Source: Aliiroseovarius sp. PrR006
GTDB lineage: Bacteria; Pseudomonadota; Alphaproteobacteria; Rhodobacterales; Rhodobacteraceae
Direction: 5' to 3'
DNA: 64,000 nt
Assembly (NCBI RefSeq): GCF_010500215.1
Contig: NZ_JAAGOY010000004.1
Coordinates: 868,001 to 932,000, forward strand
Part shown: piece by piece, positions 16,829 through 25,457 of the stretch
How the letters are laid out: every line of letters starts with the position of its first letter
Position numbering within the stretch: the first letter of the stretch is position 1
Notes under the pieces: generated by a model
Seen by the model: only the letters and a program-made list of their open reading frames with translations
The model's database searches: none
Told to the model about the DNA's origin: nothing
Made by a program: the position numbers and the translations under genes

Positions 16829-17797
16829 ATGACGATCTCTGCAGAACCAATTATCTATGGATTGATCTTCCTGGCAGTCTTGCTGCTGGTCGAAGGTATT
16901 TATCTGACATTGTTTGGGAAATCCATCAGCCTGAACAGTCGCGTGAACCGCCGCCTCGACATGCTGGAAAAGGGTGCGGCCCGCGAAGAGGTGCTGGAAA
17001 AACTGCGCAAAGAGATGAGCCAGCACGTCAAGGCGCAGGGCATTCCGTTCTATTCCCTTCTCGCCACCAAGGCGCAAAAAGCCGCCTTGGCATTCACCCC
17101 GACACAGCTGATCGTCATCATGGCCGCCCTGTCGGTCTTCGCCTATTTCGGACTGAGCGTCGCAACCGCCGCAAGCCTTCCCGTACGCGTAGGTGTGTCC
17201 ATTGTGATGGGTGTCGGCGGAGTGTTCTTCTGGGTCGGCAACAAAGCCAAAAAGCGGATGTCGATGATCGAAGAGCAACTGCCTGACGCGGTTGAACTGA
17301 TGGTGCGCTCGCTGCGCGTTGGTCACCCTTTCTCGTCGGCGGTACAGATCGTGGCCAAAGAAGTTCCGGATCCGCTGGGGACCGAGATGGGTTTGATTGC
17401 CGACGAAAGCGCCTATGGTCGTGACGTGGGCGAAGCTCTTGCGAATATGGCCGAGCGTATGGACAACCAGGACATGCGCTTTCTTGCGGTGGCTGTGACG
17501 ATCCAGCAGACCTCGGGTGGCAACCTGGCCGAGATTCTGGACGGTCTGGCCAAGGTGATCCGCTCGCGCTTTCGCCTGTTTCGTCGGGTGCGCGCCATTA
17601 CGTCTGAAGCCAAATGGTCCGGCAACTTCCTGTCGGGCTTCCCTCTTGTCGCGCTGGTCATGATCAACCTGATCCAGCCCAACTATTACGATGATGTCCG
17701 CGAAACTGCCTTTTTCATTCCGGCGTGTTTGGTCGTGGGTGGCTTTCTGATCGCCAATATCTTCGTGATGCGTATGCTTGTGAACATCAAAGTCTAG
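16829..17797 (+). CDS. tadB: Flp pilus platform protein TadB
   Basis: A 322-residue inner membrane protein with helices near residues 7-27, 95-130, 270-290 and 295-318, and a T2SS-F domain in the cytoplasmic part (about 155-285). LPDAVELMVRSLRVGHPF and QTSGGNLAEILD are typical of TadB. With TadC it forms the platform that couples the ATPase to pilin assembly. The ATG at 16829 follows the cpaF stop by 2 nt; an upstream in-frame stretch inside cpaF is not needed. Confidence 0.92.
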   Translation: MTISAEPIIYGLIFLAVLLLVEGIYLTLFGKSISLNSRVNRRLDMLEKGAAREEVLEKLRKEMSQHVKAQGIPFYSLLATKAQKAALAFTPTQLIVIMAALSVFAYFGLSVATAASLPVRVGVSIVMGVGGVFFWVGNKAKKRMSMIEEQLPDAVELMVRSLRVGHPFSSAVQIVAKEVPDPLGTEMGLIADESAYGRDVGEALANMAERMDNQDMRFLAVAVTIQQTSGGNLAEILDGLAKVIRSRFRLFRRVRAITSEAKWSGNFLSGFPLVALVMINLIQPNYYDDVRETAFFIPACLVVGGFLIANIFVMRMLVNIKV

Positions 17798-17809
17798 GCT
17801 GGCAAAACC

Positions 17810-18784
17810 ATGCAATCCATCATCGACTTTCTGACCGAACAGCTTGGACCCGCGGGGCCAATTCTTGCGCTCGGGGGCGTCGGCATCCTTCTGGTCGTCG
17901 TCACGCTGCCCTTTGTGTTGCGAAAGCAGGTTGACCCGCTAGACAAATTGAAAAAGCAGCGTGAAGGCACCGCACGAGGCGCCGAGAAAGCCGACCTACG
18001 CGTGGCCCAAGGGTCGACGAAGCTTGAAAAATACTCGGCATTTCTGGAACCTCAGGACGCTGAAGAATATTCGGCCATTCAGCTAAAACTGCTGCAAGCT
18101 GGCTACCCGGGCAAAAATGCGGTTCAGACCTATCACTTCGCGCAGTTTGCTCTGGGTGTTGGCCTGTTGGCGTTTGGTGTATTCCTGACCATTTTAAAAA
18201 CCGCCAATGAGCAGGAAATGAGCACGCAGGCCCGCATCCTGTGGATTTTGTTGCCCGGCATCTGCGGGTACATGTTGCCCAAATACTGGGTGACGCGCCG
18301 CGTCGAAGAGCGCAAGGAAGAAATCATCAACGGCTTTCCCGATGCGCTAGACATGATGCTGGTTTGCGTCGAGGCCGGTCAGTCGCTTGATCAGGCGATC
18401 TTACGCGTCGCCAAGGAAATTCGCCCTTCCTACCCCGCACTAGCGGATGAGTTTTCGATCGTCTCGAACGAGATGAAGGCCGGTAAGGACCGTGTACAGG
18501 TTCTGCGGGATATGTCCGAACGTTCGGGCGTGGCGGATGTGGCCAGCTTTGTGACCGTGATGATCCAGTCCTCGACCTTTGGTACATCCATCGCAGAAGC
18601 CTTGCGCGTCTACGCAAGCGAGATGCGAGACAAACGCGTAATGCGCGCCGAGGAAAAGGCCAACAAGTTGCCGACCAAGATGACGCTGGCCACCATGATG
18701 CTGACAGTGCCACCATTGCTGATCATCCTGATCGGACCGTCCGTTTACCAGATCTACCTGACCCTGAAGAACGTCAGATTCTGA
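17810..18784 (+). CDS. tadC: Flp pilus platform protein TadC
   Basis: A 324-residue companion of TadB, with helices near 15-35, 105-130, 138-155 and 290-315. Its T2SS-F domain has FPDALDMMLVCVEAGQSLDQA and VMIQSSTFGTSIAEALR, as in TadC. The gene starts 12 nt after tadB and is co-transcribed. The start could be a few codons off, but MQSIIDFLTEQLG fits TadC N-termini. Confidence 0.92.
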   Translation: MQSIIDFLTEQLGPAGPILALGGVGILLVVVTLPFVLRKQVDPLDKLKKQREGTARGAEKADLRVAQGSTKLEKYSAFLEPQDAEEYSAIQLKLLQAGYPGKNAVQTYHFAQFALGVGLLAFGVFLTILKTANEQEMSTQARILWILLPGICGYMLPKYWVTRRVEERKEEIINGFPDALDMMLVCVEAGQSLDQAILRVAKEIRPSYPALADEFSIVSNEMKAGKDRVQVLRDMSERSGVADVASFVTVMIQSSTFGTSIAEALRVYASEMRDKRVMRAEEKANKLPTKMTLATMMLTVPPLLIILIGPSVYQIYLTLKNVRF

Positions 18785-18814
18785 CCGCGCATCCGGCATG
18801 GAAAGGAACATCAC

Positions 18815-19420
18815 GTGATCCAGCCCCCTGCCCTTCCAAAGCATAGAGGCGTACGCGCTGGCATTCTGACATCGCTCGCGACCGTGATGCTACTGGCCGG
18901 ATGCCAAACGGGCACCACCGGATTTGGGCACGCGCCCGACAGCCCATATGCCCCCGGAACCTACGGCACGCTGGGCGACTCGGTCGATGGGCTGATCGTC
19001 GGTCATCGGCTGACTGCGGCGGGCGAACACGAGCTTGCGCTGAAAGCTTACAAGCGGGCGGCGATCGAGCATGGGTTCACCGTCGATGTCCTGTCTGCCC
19101 TCGGGTCCGCAAACTTGCAGCTCGGACGTTTGGGACAAGCCGAAAAGCTGCTGCGCAGAGCCACCCAAGTGGATGTGAACTTTGCGCCTGCCTGGAACAA
19201 CCTGGGCGTTGTGTTGATGGAAACCGGCCGAGTCAGCGAAGCAGCCCGTGTGTTCCGGATCGCATTTGGTCTGGATCGTGGCCAATCTGCCGAAATTCGA
19301 GAGAATTTACGCCTAGCGCTCGCCAATCAAGGTAATCCGGACTATGATCCAGCCAATAATGATACATTTTCGCTGGTTCGGAGGGGCTCGGGTGACTACC
19401 TGCTACTGTCCGAAATCTAG
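18815..19420 (+). CDS. TPR lipoprotein TadD-like (first)
   Basis: A 201-residue lipoprotein that starts at GTG behind GGAAAGGAAC. The lipobox is LLAGC with Cys at about residue 29. TPR-type helices run from about 70 to 170 (AGEHELALKAYKRAAIEHG, GRLGQAEKLLRRATQVD, GRVSEAARVFRIAFG). TadD lipoproteins help the secretin reach the outer membrane. It sits in the usual place after tadC. Confidence 0.85.
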   Translation: MIQPPALPKHRGVRAGILTSLATVMLLAGCQTGTTGFGHAPDSPYAPGTYGTLGDSVDGLIVGHRLTAAGEHELALKAYKRAAIEHGFTVDVLSALGSANLQLGRLGQAEKLLRRATQVDVNFAPAWNNLGVVLMETGRVSEAARVFRIAFGLDRGQSAEIRENLRLALANQGNPDYDPANNDTFSLVRRGSGDYLLLSEI

Positions 19421-19450
19421 ACGGAGAGACGAGCAGTAAAGGACGCGAAC

Positions 19451-20317
19451 ATGCGCCACCCAACTCTACTTGTGCTTTGCGTAAGCAGTGCCTTGGCCCT
19501 TTCGGCATGTCAAAACCCCAAGAACGAGGGGGAAGACGTAGAACGCGCCTTGGCAGATCTGAATGTCATCGACGAAAGTAATCTGAACGACATCATGTTG
19601 ACGGTCGGAGATGCGGACGAAGCCGCAGCCTATTTCCGCAGTGCTGTCAAAAGCAATCCTGATCGCATTGATCTTCAACGCGGCCTTGGGCAATCGCTTG
19701 TGCGCGCCAAACGGCCATCGGAAGCCGTCGGCGCATGGAAGAAAGTTGTGTCGCTTCCCGGCGCCACCAACGAAGACCGTGTCTCGCTGGCAGATGCGCT
19801 GATCCGTGCAGGCGACTGGGAACAGGCCGAGGCGGAACTGAACAAGATCCCCCCAACGCACGAAACCTTCCGTCGCTACCGGCTTGAGGCGATGATCGCC
19901 GACAGCAAGGAAGAATGGAAGAAGGCAGACAGCTTCTATGAGACCGCCGTGGGCCTGACGACGAACCCGGCGACCGTTCTGAACAACTGGGGATACTCGA
20001 AGCTGACACGCGCGGACTATAAGGGGGCAGAAGACCTGTTCATCCAGTCCCTGAGTTATGATGCCAAGCGCTTCACCACCAAGAACAACCTGATCTTGGC
20101 ACGGGGCGCGCAGCGGAAATATGACCTGCCCGTCATCTCGATGACCCAGATCGAGCGTGCGCAGCTTCTGCATACGCTTGCCCTGTCCGCGATCAAGCAA
20201 GGCGATGTGACAATCGGGAAGGGCCTGCTTCAGGAAGCGATCGACACCCATCCACAGCATTTCGAAGCCGCCGCGCGCGCGCTTGAAGCTTTGGAAAACA
20301 ACATCTCCAACGGGTAA
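19451..20317 (+). CDS. TPR lipoprotein of the tad locus (second)
   Basis: A 288-residue lipoprotein (LSAC, Cys at about 20) with about five TPR-like units: ADEAAAYFRSAVKSNPD, AGDWEQAEAELNKI, KKADSFYETAVGL, DYKGAEDLFIQSL and GDVTIGKGLLQEAID. A second TPR gene after tadD is common in roseobacter tad loci. Its exact part in assembly is not known. The prepilin peptidase gene starts 5 nt after the stop. Confidence 0.85.
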   Translation: MRHPTLLVLCVSSALALSACQNPKNEGEDVERALADLNVIDESNLNDIMLTVGDADEAAAYFRSAVKSNPDRIDLQRGLGQSLVRAKRPSEAVGAWKKVVSLPGATNEDRVSLADALIRAGDWEQAEAELNKIPPTHETFRRYRLEAMIADSKEEWKKADSFYETAVGLTTNPATVLNNWGYSKLTRADYKGAEDLFIQSLSYDAKRFTTKNNLILARGAQRKYDLPVISMTQIERAQLLHTLALSAIKQGDVTIGKGLLQEAIDTHPQHFEAAARALEALENNISNG

Positions 20318-20322
20318 GGCGC

Positions 20323-20823
20323 ATGCAGATTTTCCTGACACAATGGGCAGCAATGCTATTCCTGCCACTCGCCCTTCTGGTGTCCGCATGGGTGATGTGG
20401 TCAGACATGTCCCGGATGAAGATCCCAAACAAGGCTGTCATGGTCTTGCTGATCGGCTTTGCCGTTCTTGGATTTTTTGCGTTGGATCTGTCCGCATATC
20501 TATGGCGCTGGTCCCATTTCGCGCTCATCCTTGTCATTGGATTTCTGATGAATGCGGCGCGTATGCTGGGGGCTGGCGATGCCAAATTCGCCGCGGCCAT
20601 CGCGCCCTTTGTGGCTGTGCAGGATACGTTTTTGGTGTTGACCATCTTTGCGGCGATGATCGTCATCGGCTTCACGCTGCACAGAATTCTGCGCCGTATC
20701 AAACCCTTGCGAGAGATGACGCCGGAATGGGAAAGCTGGTCACGGCGCGACTATCCAATGGGATTGAGCATCTGCCTGACCTTCCTGACCTATCTGGTCT
20801 GCGGCCTGATCTACGGCGCCTGA
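20323..20823 (+). CDS. Prepilin peptidase, A24 family (CpaA/TadV)
   Basis: A 166-residue membrane aspartic protease with four to six helices. The first catalytic Asp is in SDMSRMKIPNKAV (about residues 27-39) and the second in the GxGD motif GAGDAKFAAA (about 84-93). It lacks the N-methylation domain of PilD, as usual for TadV/CpaA. It should cleave the two Flp prepilins at 9805 and 10040. It is the last gene of the tad unit, before a bidirectional terminator. Confidence 0.92.
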   Translation: MQIFLTQWAAMLFLPLALLVSAWVMWSDMSRMKIPNKAVMVLLIGFAVLGFFALDLSAYLWRWSHFALILVIGFLMNAARMLGAGDAKFAAAIAPFVAVQDTFLVLTIFAAMIVIGFTLHRILRRIKPLREMTPEWESWSRRDYPMGLSICLTFLTYLVCGLIYGA

Positions 20824-20842
20824 TATACAAACCGAAACATCA

Positions 20843-20875
20843 AAAAAACCCGCAGCTTTCGGCTGCGGGTTTTTT
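20843..20875. terminator. Bidirectional intrinsic terminator
   Basis: Stem AAAAAACCCGCAGC (20843-20856) and GCTGCGGGTTTTTT (20862-20875). A and T runs on both sides let it serve the tad unit on the plus strand and the convergent membrane protein gene on the minus strand. Confidence 0.95.
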
Positions 20876-20903
20876 CGTCCCAGCATTGGTGTGAAGTGCC
20901 ACC

Positions 20904-22592
20904 CTACGAGGTTTCGTCGTCGGGGTCGGCTTTAAGCTCTACTGGCTCGGCCTTTTCCCCAGGCAGGGCATAGAGCGTATACAGCGCGGTCCGGCGCACC
21001 TCTGTCACCTTGTCGGCCCAGCTCTGCGCCGAAATCTCGCCAAGGATGGATTTGCGCGTCGGTGCCGACAAGGGACATTTGGGAACAAGCAGATAGTCGG
21101 CGTTCTCGATCCCCGACAGCTCGCCGTAATACCAAGGTGCCCCGCGCTTGAGAGGCGCCAGATCGGCGTAAAGCCAATAGCTGGACAGCAGGTCCGCAGT
21201 GAACAGCGCAGCCCCCTCGCCGCCGTCCCATGTGGCGATGTCATTGGCGACGGTTTCAAACCACCCGACCATCCCCAGCTCTAACGTGCAATAGGACAGG
21301 TCGTCACCTTGGAAGGTCACTTCCAGCTTATCCCGGTCCGTATACTCGGCGTAATGCGCGAAGGGCGTCCCTTCACCATCCATCGCCGCCCGGTAATCCA
21401 GCTGGAAAGCGCGCGGGGCAAAAGTCTGAAGGTCCTCATGCAGCCCCGAGCCGGGCATCAGTGGGACGTATTTCTCGACATCCGTAGCCAGATGGCGGAA
21501 CGTGCTTGCCGTTAAATTCATGAAGCTCGGAGATGCGAGCGCCAGTGCCGCTACGGCGCACAGCGTCACCGATTGCCGCAAATCCCAACCAAATCCGTTT
21601 TTAAGTCCGGCGTCGGGACGGCGCGCAAACAGCAACAGCCCCAGAAGCCATAACCATTGGGGATCATTTCCGAAATTCTGAAACGTGACATAGAAGAATG
21701 CCGGGGCCAGCAGCAAAAGCATCAGCCCTTCGGGCATGCGATCCGCCTGTCGCATCAGAACCACAGACGCCAAAATGATCAGTGATCCGCCAATATAGGC
21801 GGGCGCGCTGACCACATAGCCGAAGTCGCGGCCTGGCTGCGGACGCACCTCGGACCCGGCGACGTTCAGAAGATCCTGCAGATAGGCCAGCCAGAAGATG
21901 GGCGTCCCGACAACCAGCGTTGCCAAGCCTGCAGCAACCACTCCGCTGACCACTGCCCAAAGCACCGTGCGTCCGGCCCCGCGTGCCAAAAGCCCGATCA
22001 GGACCGGAAAGAAGAACGCCGCGAAATAGGTCACTTTGATCAGCGCCATCACGACCATCATCATGCCAACCACGACGCCATCAGCAACGGCCGCGCCGCG
22101 CCCACCCCGCGACGGGATCATGGCGACGGCAATCGCCAAGAAGGCTGCGGCCCAGGCCCAGCGGTTGTAGTGCATCGAGATCGAGACCGCATCCACGGCC
22201 TCGCCATACACCAGAGCCACGCAGAAGATCAGGATGGTGGCCGCGAACAGATAGGCCCAGCCCCCAGAAAACCTGCTTTTTGCCACCCACCACACAAATG
22301 GAAACAGCGCCAGAGCCACAAGGTATTGCCCCGCCAAGATCGCTTGCCCGGCGCCATATCCGGCCTTCAGAAAGACGACAATTGGCGCAAAAGCCAGAAT
22401 GCCGATCGGGGTGACGAAATCGAAATGCGGCCAGTCTCCGCCCTGCATTCGGAACAACATTTGCAGAAGGTGCAGCGTGTCCCCTTCATGCTTGCCGATG
22501 TATAACCCACCCTTCAAAAAGGTCAGGGTTGCATAGGCCGCCAGAAGCGCGGCCATGAAGACCGCCAAAATCTTACCACTATTTGCGCTCAT
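20904..22592 (-). CDS. Large polytopic membrane protein of unknown function, GT-C-like layout
   Basis: A 562-residue protein. About ten to eleven hydrophobic helices fill residues 1-375, followed by a soluble domain of about 185 residues with several Cys and aromatic residues. The first large loop carries GGDWPHFDFVTPIG; an acidic residue there is typical of GT-C glycosyltransferases that use polyprenyl-phosphate sugars. I do not recognise the family beyond this layout. I chose the ATG at 22592, with GAGGG 5 nt upstream, over one at 22604 that has no ribosome binding site. A link to the DPA-like genes 12 kb away would be a guess. Confidence 0.6.
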   Translation of the reverse strand: MSANSGKILAVFMAALLAAYATLTFLKGGLYIGKHEGDTLHLLQMLFRMQGGDWPHFDFVTPIGILAFAPIVVFLKAGYGAGQAILAGQYLVALALFPFVWWVAKSRFSGGWAYLFAATILIFCVALVYGEAVDAVSISMHYNRWAWAAAFLAIAVAMIPSRGGRGAAVADGVVVGMMMVVMALIKVTYFAAFFFPVLIGLLARGAGRTVLWAVVSGVVAAGLATLVVGTPIFWLAYLQDLLNVAGSEVRPQPGRDFGYVVSAPAYIGGSLIILASVVLMRQADRMPEGLMLLLLAPAFFYVTFQNFGNDPQWLWLLGLLLFARRPDAGLKNGFGWDLRQSVTLCAVAALALASPSFMNLTASTFRHLATDVEKYVPLMPGSGLHEDLQTFAPRAFQLDYRAAMDGEGTPFAHYAEYTDRDKLEVTFQGDDLSYCTLELGMVGWFETVANDIATWDGGEGAALFTADLLSSYWLYADLAPLKRGAPWYYGELSGIENADYLLVPKCPLSAPTRKSILGEISAQSWADKVTEVRRTALYTLYALPGEKAEPVELKADPDDETS

Positions 22593-22718
22593 CCCTGCCC
22601 TCATTTTTTTGTAGCCAGATTAGCGTCAATGTATTCTCTGGCAAGGCTTTGTAAGCTATACAAGTGCATATATACACGGATTAATGGAATAATCTGAACG
22701 AATGATCGGGCAAAGAAA

Positions 22719-24032
22719 ATGAATGTGCAACCGTCTGATATGATTGCCCCTCCGGGCCTGAAAACCGCCAGTGACCTTGGGCTAACCACGGTCATGATGC
22801 GGGATATCCTTCTGAAGACCATGTTCCGCACCAACCTAGAGCGGATCACCGATCTGGAACGCGTCCTATGCGTGCCAGCCCGCGTGGTACAGGAGCTGAT
22901 TGACATGGGGCGCGACCTCGGCTTGGTCGAGGCAATGGGCACCATGCATGCCGGCGCACAAAGTTCAGAAATGGGGTACCGCCTCTCTGACACCGGCAAG
23001 GCGCGTGCGTTGGATGCGCTATCGCAGTCCGAGTATTTCGGCGCCATGCCCGTTCCGATGGAAGTCTATGCCGTACAGGTAAAACGCCAGTCGATCCGCA
23101 ACATCACCATGACCCGCGATCAGCTGACCGGCGCGATGGGGCATCTGATCCTGCCGGACGACCTGTTGGACCAATTGGGACCGGCTGTTGGTTCGGGCCG
23201 CTCGATCTTGATGTATGGCCCGCCGGGCAACGGGAAGTCGTCGATCTCGAACGGGATCCGGGACGCGCTTGGGGACAAGATCTATGTTCCCAAGGCCATC
23301 GAGTATTCCGGCCAGATCATCACGGTCTATGACCCGATCGTGCACTCCTCGGCCGAAGAGGATTTTGACAATCCAGACACGCTGCGCCGCAAAGCCAAGA
23401 AATACGACCGCCGCTATGTGCTGTGTGATCGCCCCACCGTGATCACCGGGGGGGAACTGACGCTGGACATGCTGGACCTTGTCTACAACCCGACCGCGCG
23501 GACCTATACGGCATCGCTGCAGCTGAAATCCACCGGTGGCGTCTTCATCGTGGACGACCTTGGCCGTCAGACCGAACCCCCGCAGGCGCTGGTCAACCGC
23601 TGGATTGTTCCGCTGGAAGAAAACAAGGATATTCTGGCGCTTCAATCGGGGGAAAAATTCGAGGTTCCGTTTGACACGCTGGTCATCTTCTCGACCAACT
23701 TCCACCCAAACAAGATCTTCGATAGGGCGGCTCTGCGCCGTATCTTCTATAAGATCAAGATCGACGGACCGGATCAGGAAGACTTCCTGAAAATCTTCGC
23801 CATGGTCGCAAAGAAGCGGAAGATGCCTCTGTCGCAAGAGGCCCTGATCCACCTTCTGAAGAACAAGTACCCGCTGATCGACAACGTCTATGCAAACTAT
23901 CAACCGATCTTCCTGATCGACCAGATGATCTCGATCTGTGAATTCGAAGGCATCCCCTATCAGATGACGCCGGAACTGGTCGACCGCGCTTGGGAAAACA
24001 TGTTCGTAAAAGAAGAAGAGATCATTCACTAA
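22719..24032 (+). CDS. AAA-type ATPase of unknown function
   Basis: A 437-residue cytoplasmic protein. The N-terminal 130 residues look like a winged-helix-type adaptor (LERVLCVPARVVQELIDMGRDLGL). The ATPase domain has Walker A GPPGNGKSS (167-175), Walker B VFIVDDLG (275-282) and sensor 1 LVIFSTN. C-terminal helices follow (about 350-437). It resembles a conserved ATP-binding protein of Rhodobacterales whose role I do not know. It diverges from the large membrane protein gene across a 126-bp region and ends at a terminator. Closeness to the tad locus may be chance. Confidence 0.75.
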   Translation: MNVQPSDMIAPPGLKTASDLGLTTVMMRDILLKTMFRTNLERITDLERVLCVPARVVQELIDMGRDLGLVEAMGTMHAGAQSSEMGYRLSDTGKARALDALSQSEYFGAMPVPMEVYAVQVKRQSIRNITMTRDQLTGAMGHLILPDDLLDQLGPAVGSGRSILMYGPPGNGKSSISNGIRDALGDKIYVPKAIEYSGQIITVYDPIVHSSAEEDFDNPDTLRRKAKKYDRRYVLCDRPTVITGGELTLDMLDLVYNPTARTYTASLQLKSTGGVFIVDDLGRQTEPPQALVNRWIVPLEENKDILALQSGEKFEVPFDTLVIFSTNFHPNKIFDRAALRRIFYKIKIDGPDQEDFLKIFAMVAKKRKMPLSQEALIHLLKNKYPLIDNVYANYQPIFLIDQMISICEFEGIPYQMTPELVDRAWENMFVKEEEIIH

Positions 24033-24048
24033 ACGAATGACGCATAAC

Positions 24049-24087
24049 CGGGCGAGGTCTTGTTAAAAAACCCCGCCCGATTTTTTT
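24049..24087 (+). terminator. Terminator after the AAA ATPase gene
   Basis: CGGGCG (24049-24054) pairs with CGCCCG (24074-24079), with GG/CC pairs further inside, and is followed by A and seven T. Confidence 0.8.
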
Positions 24088-24120
24088 GCCGGTCTGGGAC
24101 GGAACCGGCAAGTTCTGGGG

Positions 24121-24615
24121 TCAGTGGTCATCACCTGATGCGAACAGCGCCGACATGGCCGCGGATTGAAGTCCGAAATCTCCATCAGTCGCATCGGCAA
24201 GGCTTTGGCCCGGCTGCAGATCGACACCCGCCTCGGACAGAAGCACGCGGCCCTCTTGCAAATCATGCCCGGACAGAGCCATCAACGTCGCCTCGTCTGC
24301 CTGCGCCACGGCCATCACCATGCTGCGGACGGGCGGCTCACCAGCGCCACCGATTGGCAGCAACGTCGCGATGGTCAACGCAGCCCCAACGCCCATGATC
24401 CACATCGCCAGTGGACGTTTGAAATAGGTGGTCAGCGCGCGCCAGTTCAGCACGATATGCGCGCCAACGCCGATCAGCATCAGCCACCCGGCCCATTCAT
24501 GGATCACCTTCCCCACCATGGTGTTCAGGTGAAAGAACATCAGCGTGCCCGTCACGCCCATCACAAGAAATGATCCCACCGTCAGTGGTGTGGCCCATTT
24601 GCGCAGTGTCGACAT
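24121..24615 (-). CDS. DUF4405-type membrane protein
   Basis: A 164-residue protein with three helices (about residues 10-28, 42-60 and 72-92). His residues occur in FFHLN, VIHEWAGW and GAHIVLNW, as in the cytochrome b561-like DUF4405 family. The polar C-terminal half (about 95-164) is periplasmic or cytoplasmic and of unknown role. The start at 24615 has an almost perfect ribosome binding site (AAAGGAGG, 7 nt before the ATG); a longer frame upstream is not supported. Haem binding is inferred from the His pattern. Confidence 0.78.
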   Translation of the reverse strand: MSTLRKWATPLTVGSFLVMGVTGTLMFFHLNTMVGKVIHEWAGWLMLIGVGAHIVLNWRALTTYFKRPLAMWIMGVGAALTIATLLPIGGAGEPPVRSMVMAVAQADEATLMALSGHDLQEGRVLLSEAGVDLQPGQSLADATDGDFGLQSAAMSALFASGDDH

Positions 24616-24956
24616 CACAAACCTCCTTTGGTCGTCCTGCGTGATACGATTTCCCAGCGATTTTCCGTCGCCCTGAAATGAGTAATTTCGCCCCATCCCG
24701 GAATTCCCTATCCCGCCCCCAACGACGCCCCTTCCCGCCGAGTTCCAAAGCTGGCTTTCCGACCGCAGCGGGTCGCGCTTGGCGCGGATCCTGCCCGCCT
24801 ATGGGACTTATATGGGCGGGCTCCGACCTGATGCGGAGGATGCAATCGCGTTCTGACCGGCTCCCCGCCCCATTCCGATGCCCCCGCAACCTTTGACGTG
24901 GCGTTTTGATGTCACGACCGGCCAGCGGGTCTATGCTGATCGCGAAAGGAACCGCC
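24616..24956 (+). other. 341-bp region with a coding-like remnant
   Basis: Between the divergent DUF4405 and thioesterase genes. One plus-strand frame is open from 24686 to the TGA at 24854 and reads like real protein in its middle (LPAEFQSWLSDRSGSRLARI), but has no start codon in its first part. After the TGA the same frame stays open and again looks coding-like (PLTWRFDVTTGQRVYADRE). This may be a decayed gene or chance; no RNA gene is seen. Confidence 0.3.
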
Positions 24957-25400
24957 ATGACCGATTTGTCACCCGAGATGGAAAAACGCCTGAAGGGCAG
25001 CTTCGCCGCCCAATCCCTGATGACTTTTGCGGGCGCTGAGGTGGAAAGCTGCGCCTATGGATCGTTTCGCATCACCAGCCCCATCCATGATGACATGCGA
25101 CAGCAGCATGATTTCGGCCACGCGGCACTGACCTTCGCCTTGGGCGACACGGCGGCGGGCTATGCAGCCATGTCCGTCATGCGCCCAGACCAAGAGGTGC
25201 TGACAGCTGAGATGAAGATCCAATTGCTCGCGCCCGCAAAAGGTCAACGCCTGATTGCAGAAGGCCGCGTCATCAAAGCCGGGCGGCGCCTGATCCCGGT
25301 TGAGGCCGACGTCTGGGCCGAGGACGGCGACGAGACGGTCCACATTGCGCGGCTGATCGGCACGATGGTCCCCGTCGACATTCCGGTTGCCGCGACGTGA
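24957..25400 (+). CDS. Hotdog-fold thioesterase, PaaI family
   Basis: A 147-residue single hotdog-domain protein. Q-Q-H-D-F-G-H-A-A (about 50-58) and ALGDTAAGYAA (about 62-72) correspond to the PaaI helix with its acidic active-site region; the closing strand is LIAEGRVIKAGRRLIPVEADVW. Such enzymes hydrolyse acyl-CoA, often aryl or short-chain forms. GCGAAAGGAACC precedes the ATG at 24957. The enoyl-CoA hydratase gene follows by 57 nt, so a shared catabolic message is likely. Confidence 0.87.
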   Translation: MTDLSPEMEKRLKGSFAAQSLMTFAGAEVESCAYGSFRITSPIHDDMRQQHDFGHAALTFALGDTAAGYAAMSVMRPDQEVLTAEMKIQLLAPAKGQRLIAEGRVIKAGRRLIPVEADVWAEDGDETVHIARLIGTMVPVDIPVAAT

Positions 25401-25457
25401 GACTTGCGCCCCTCCGACCAGACAGCGCAAAGTTCATTGAACACAAAGGATAAAATC

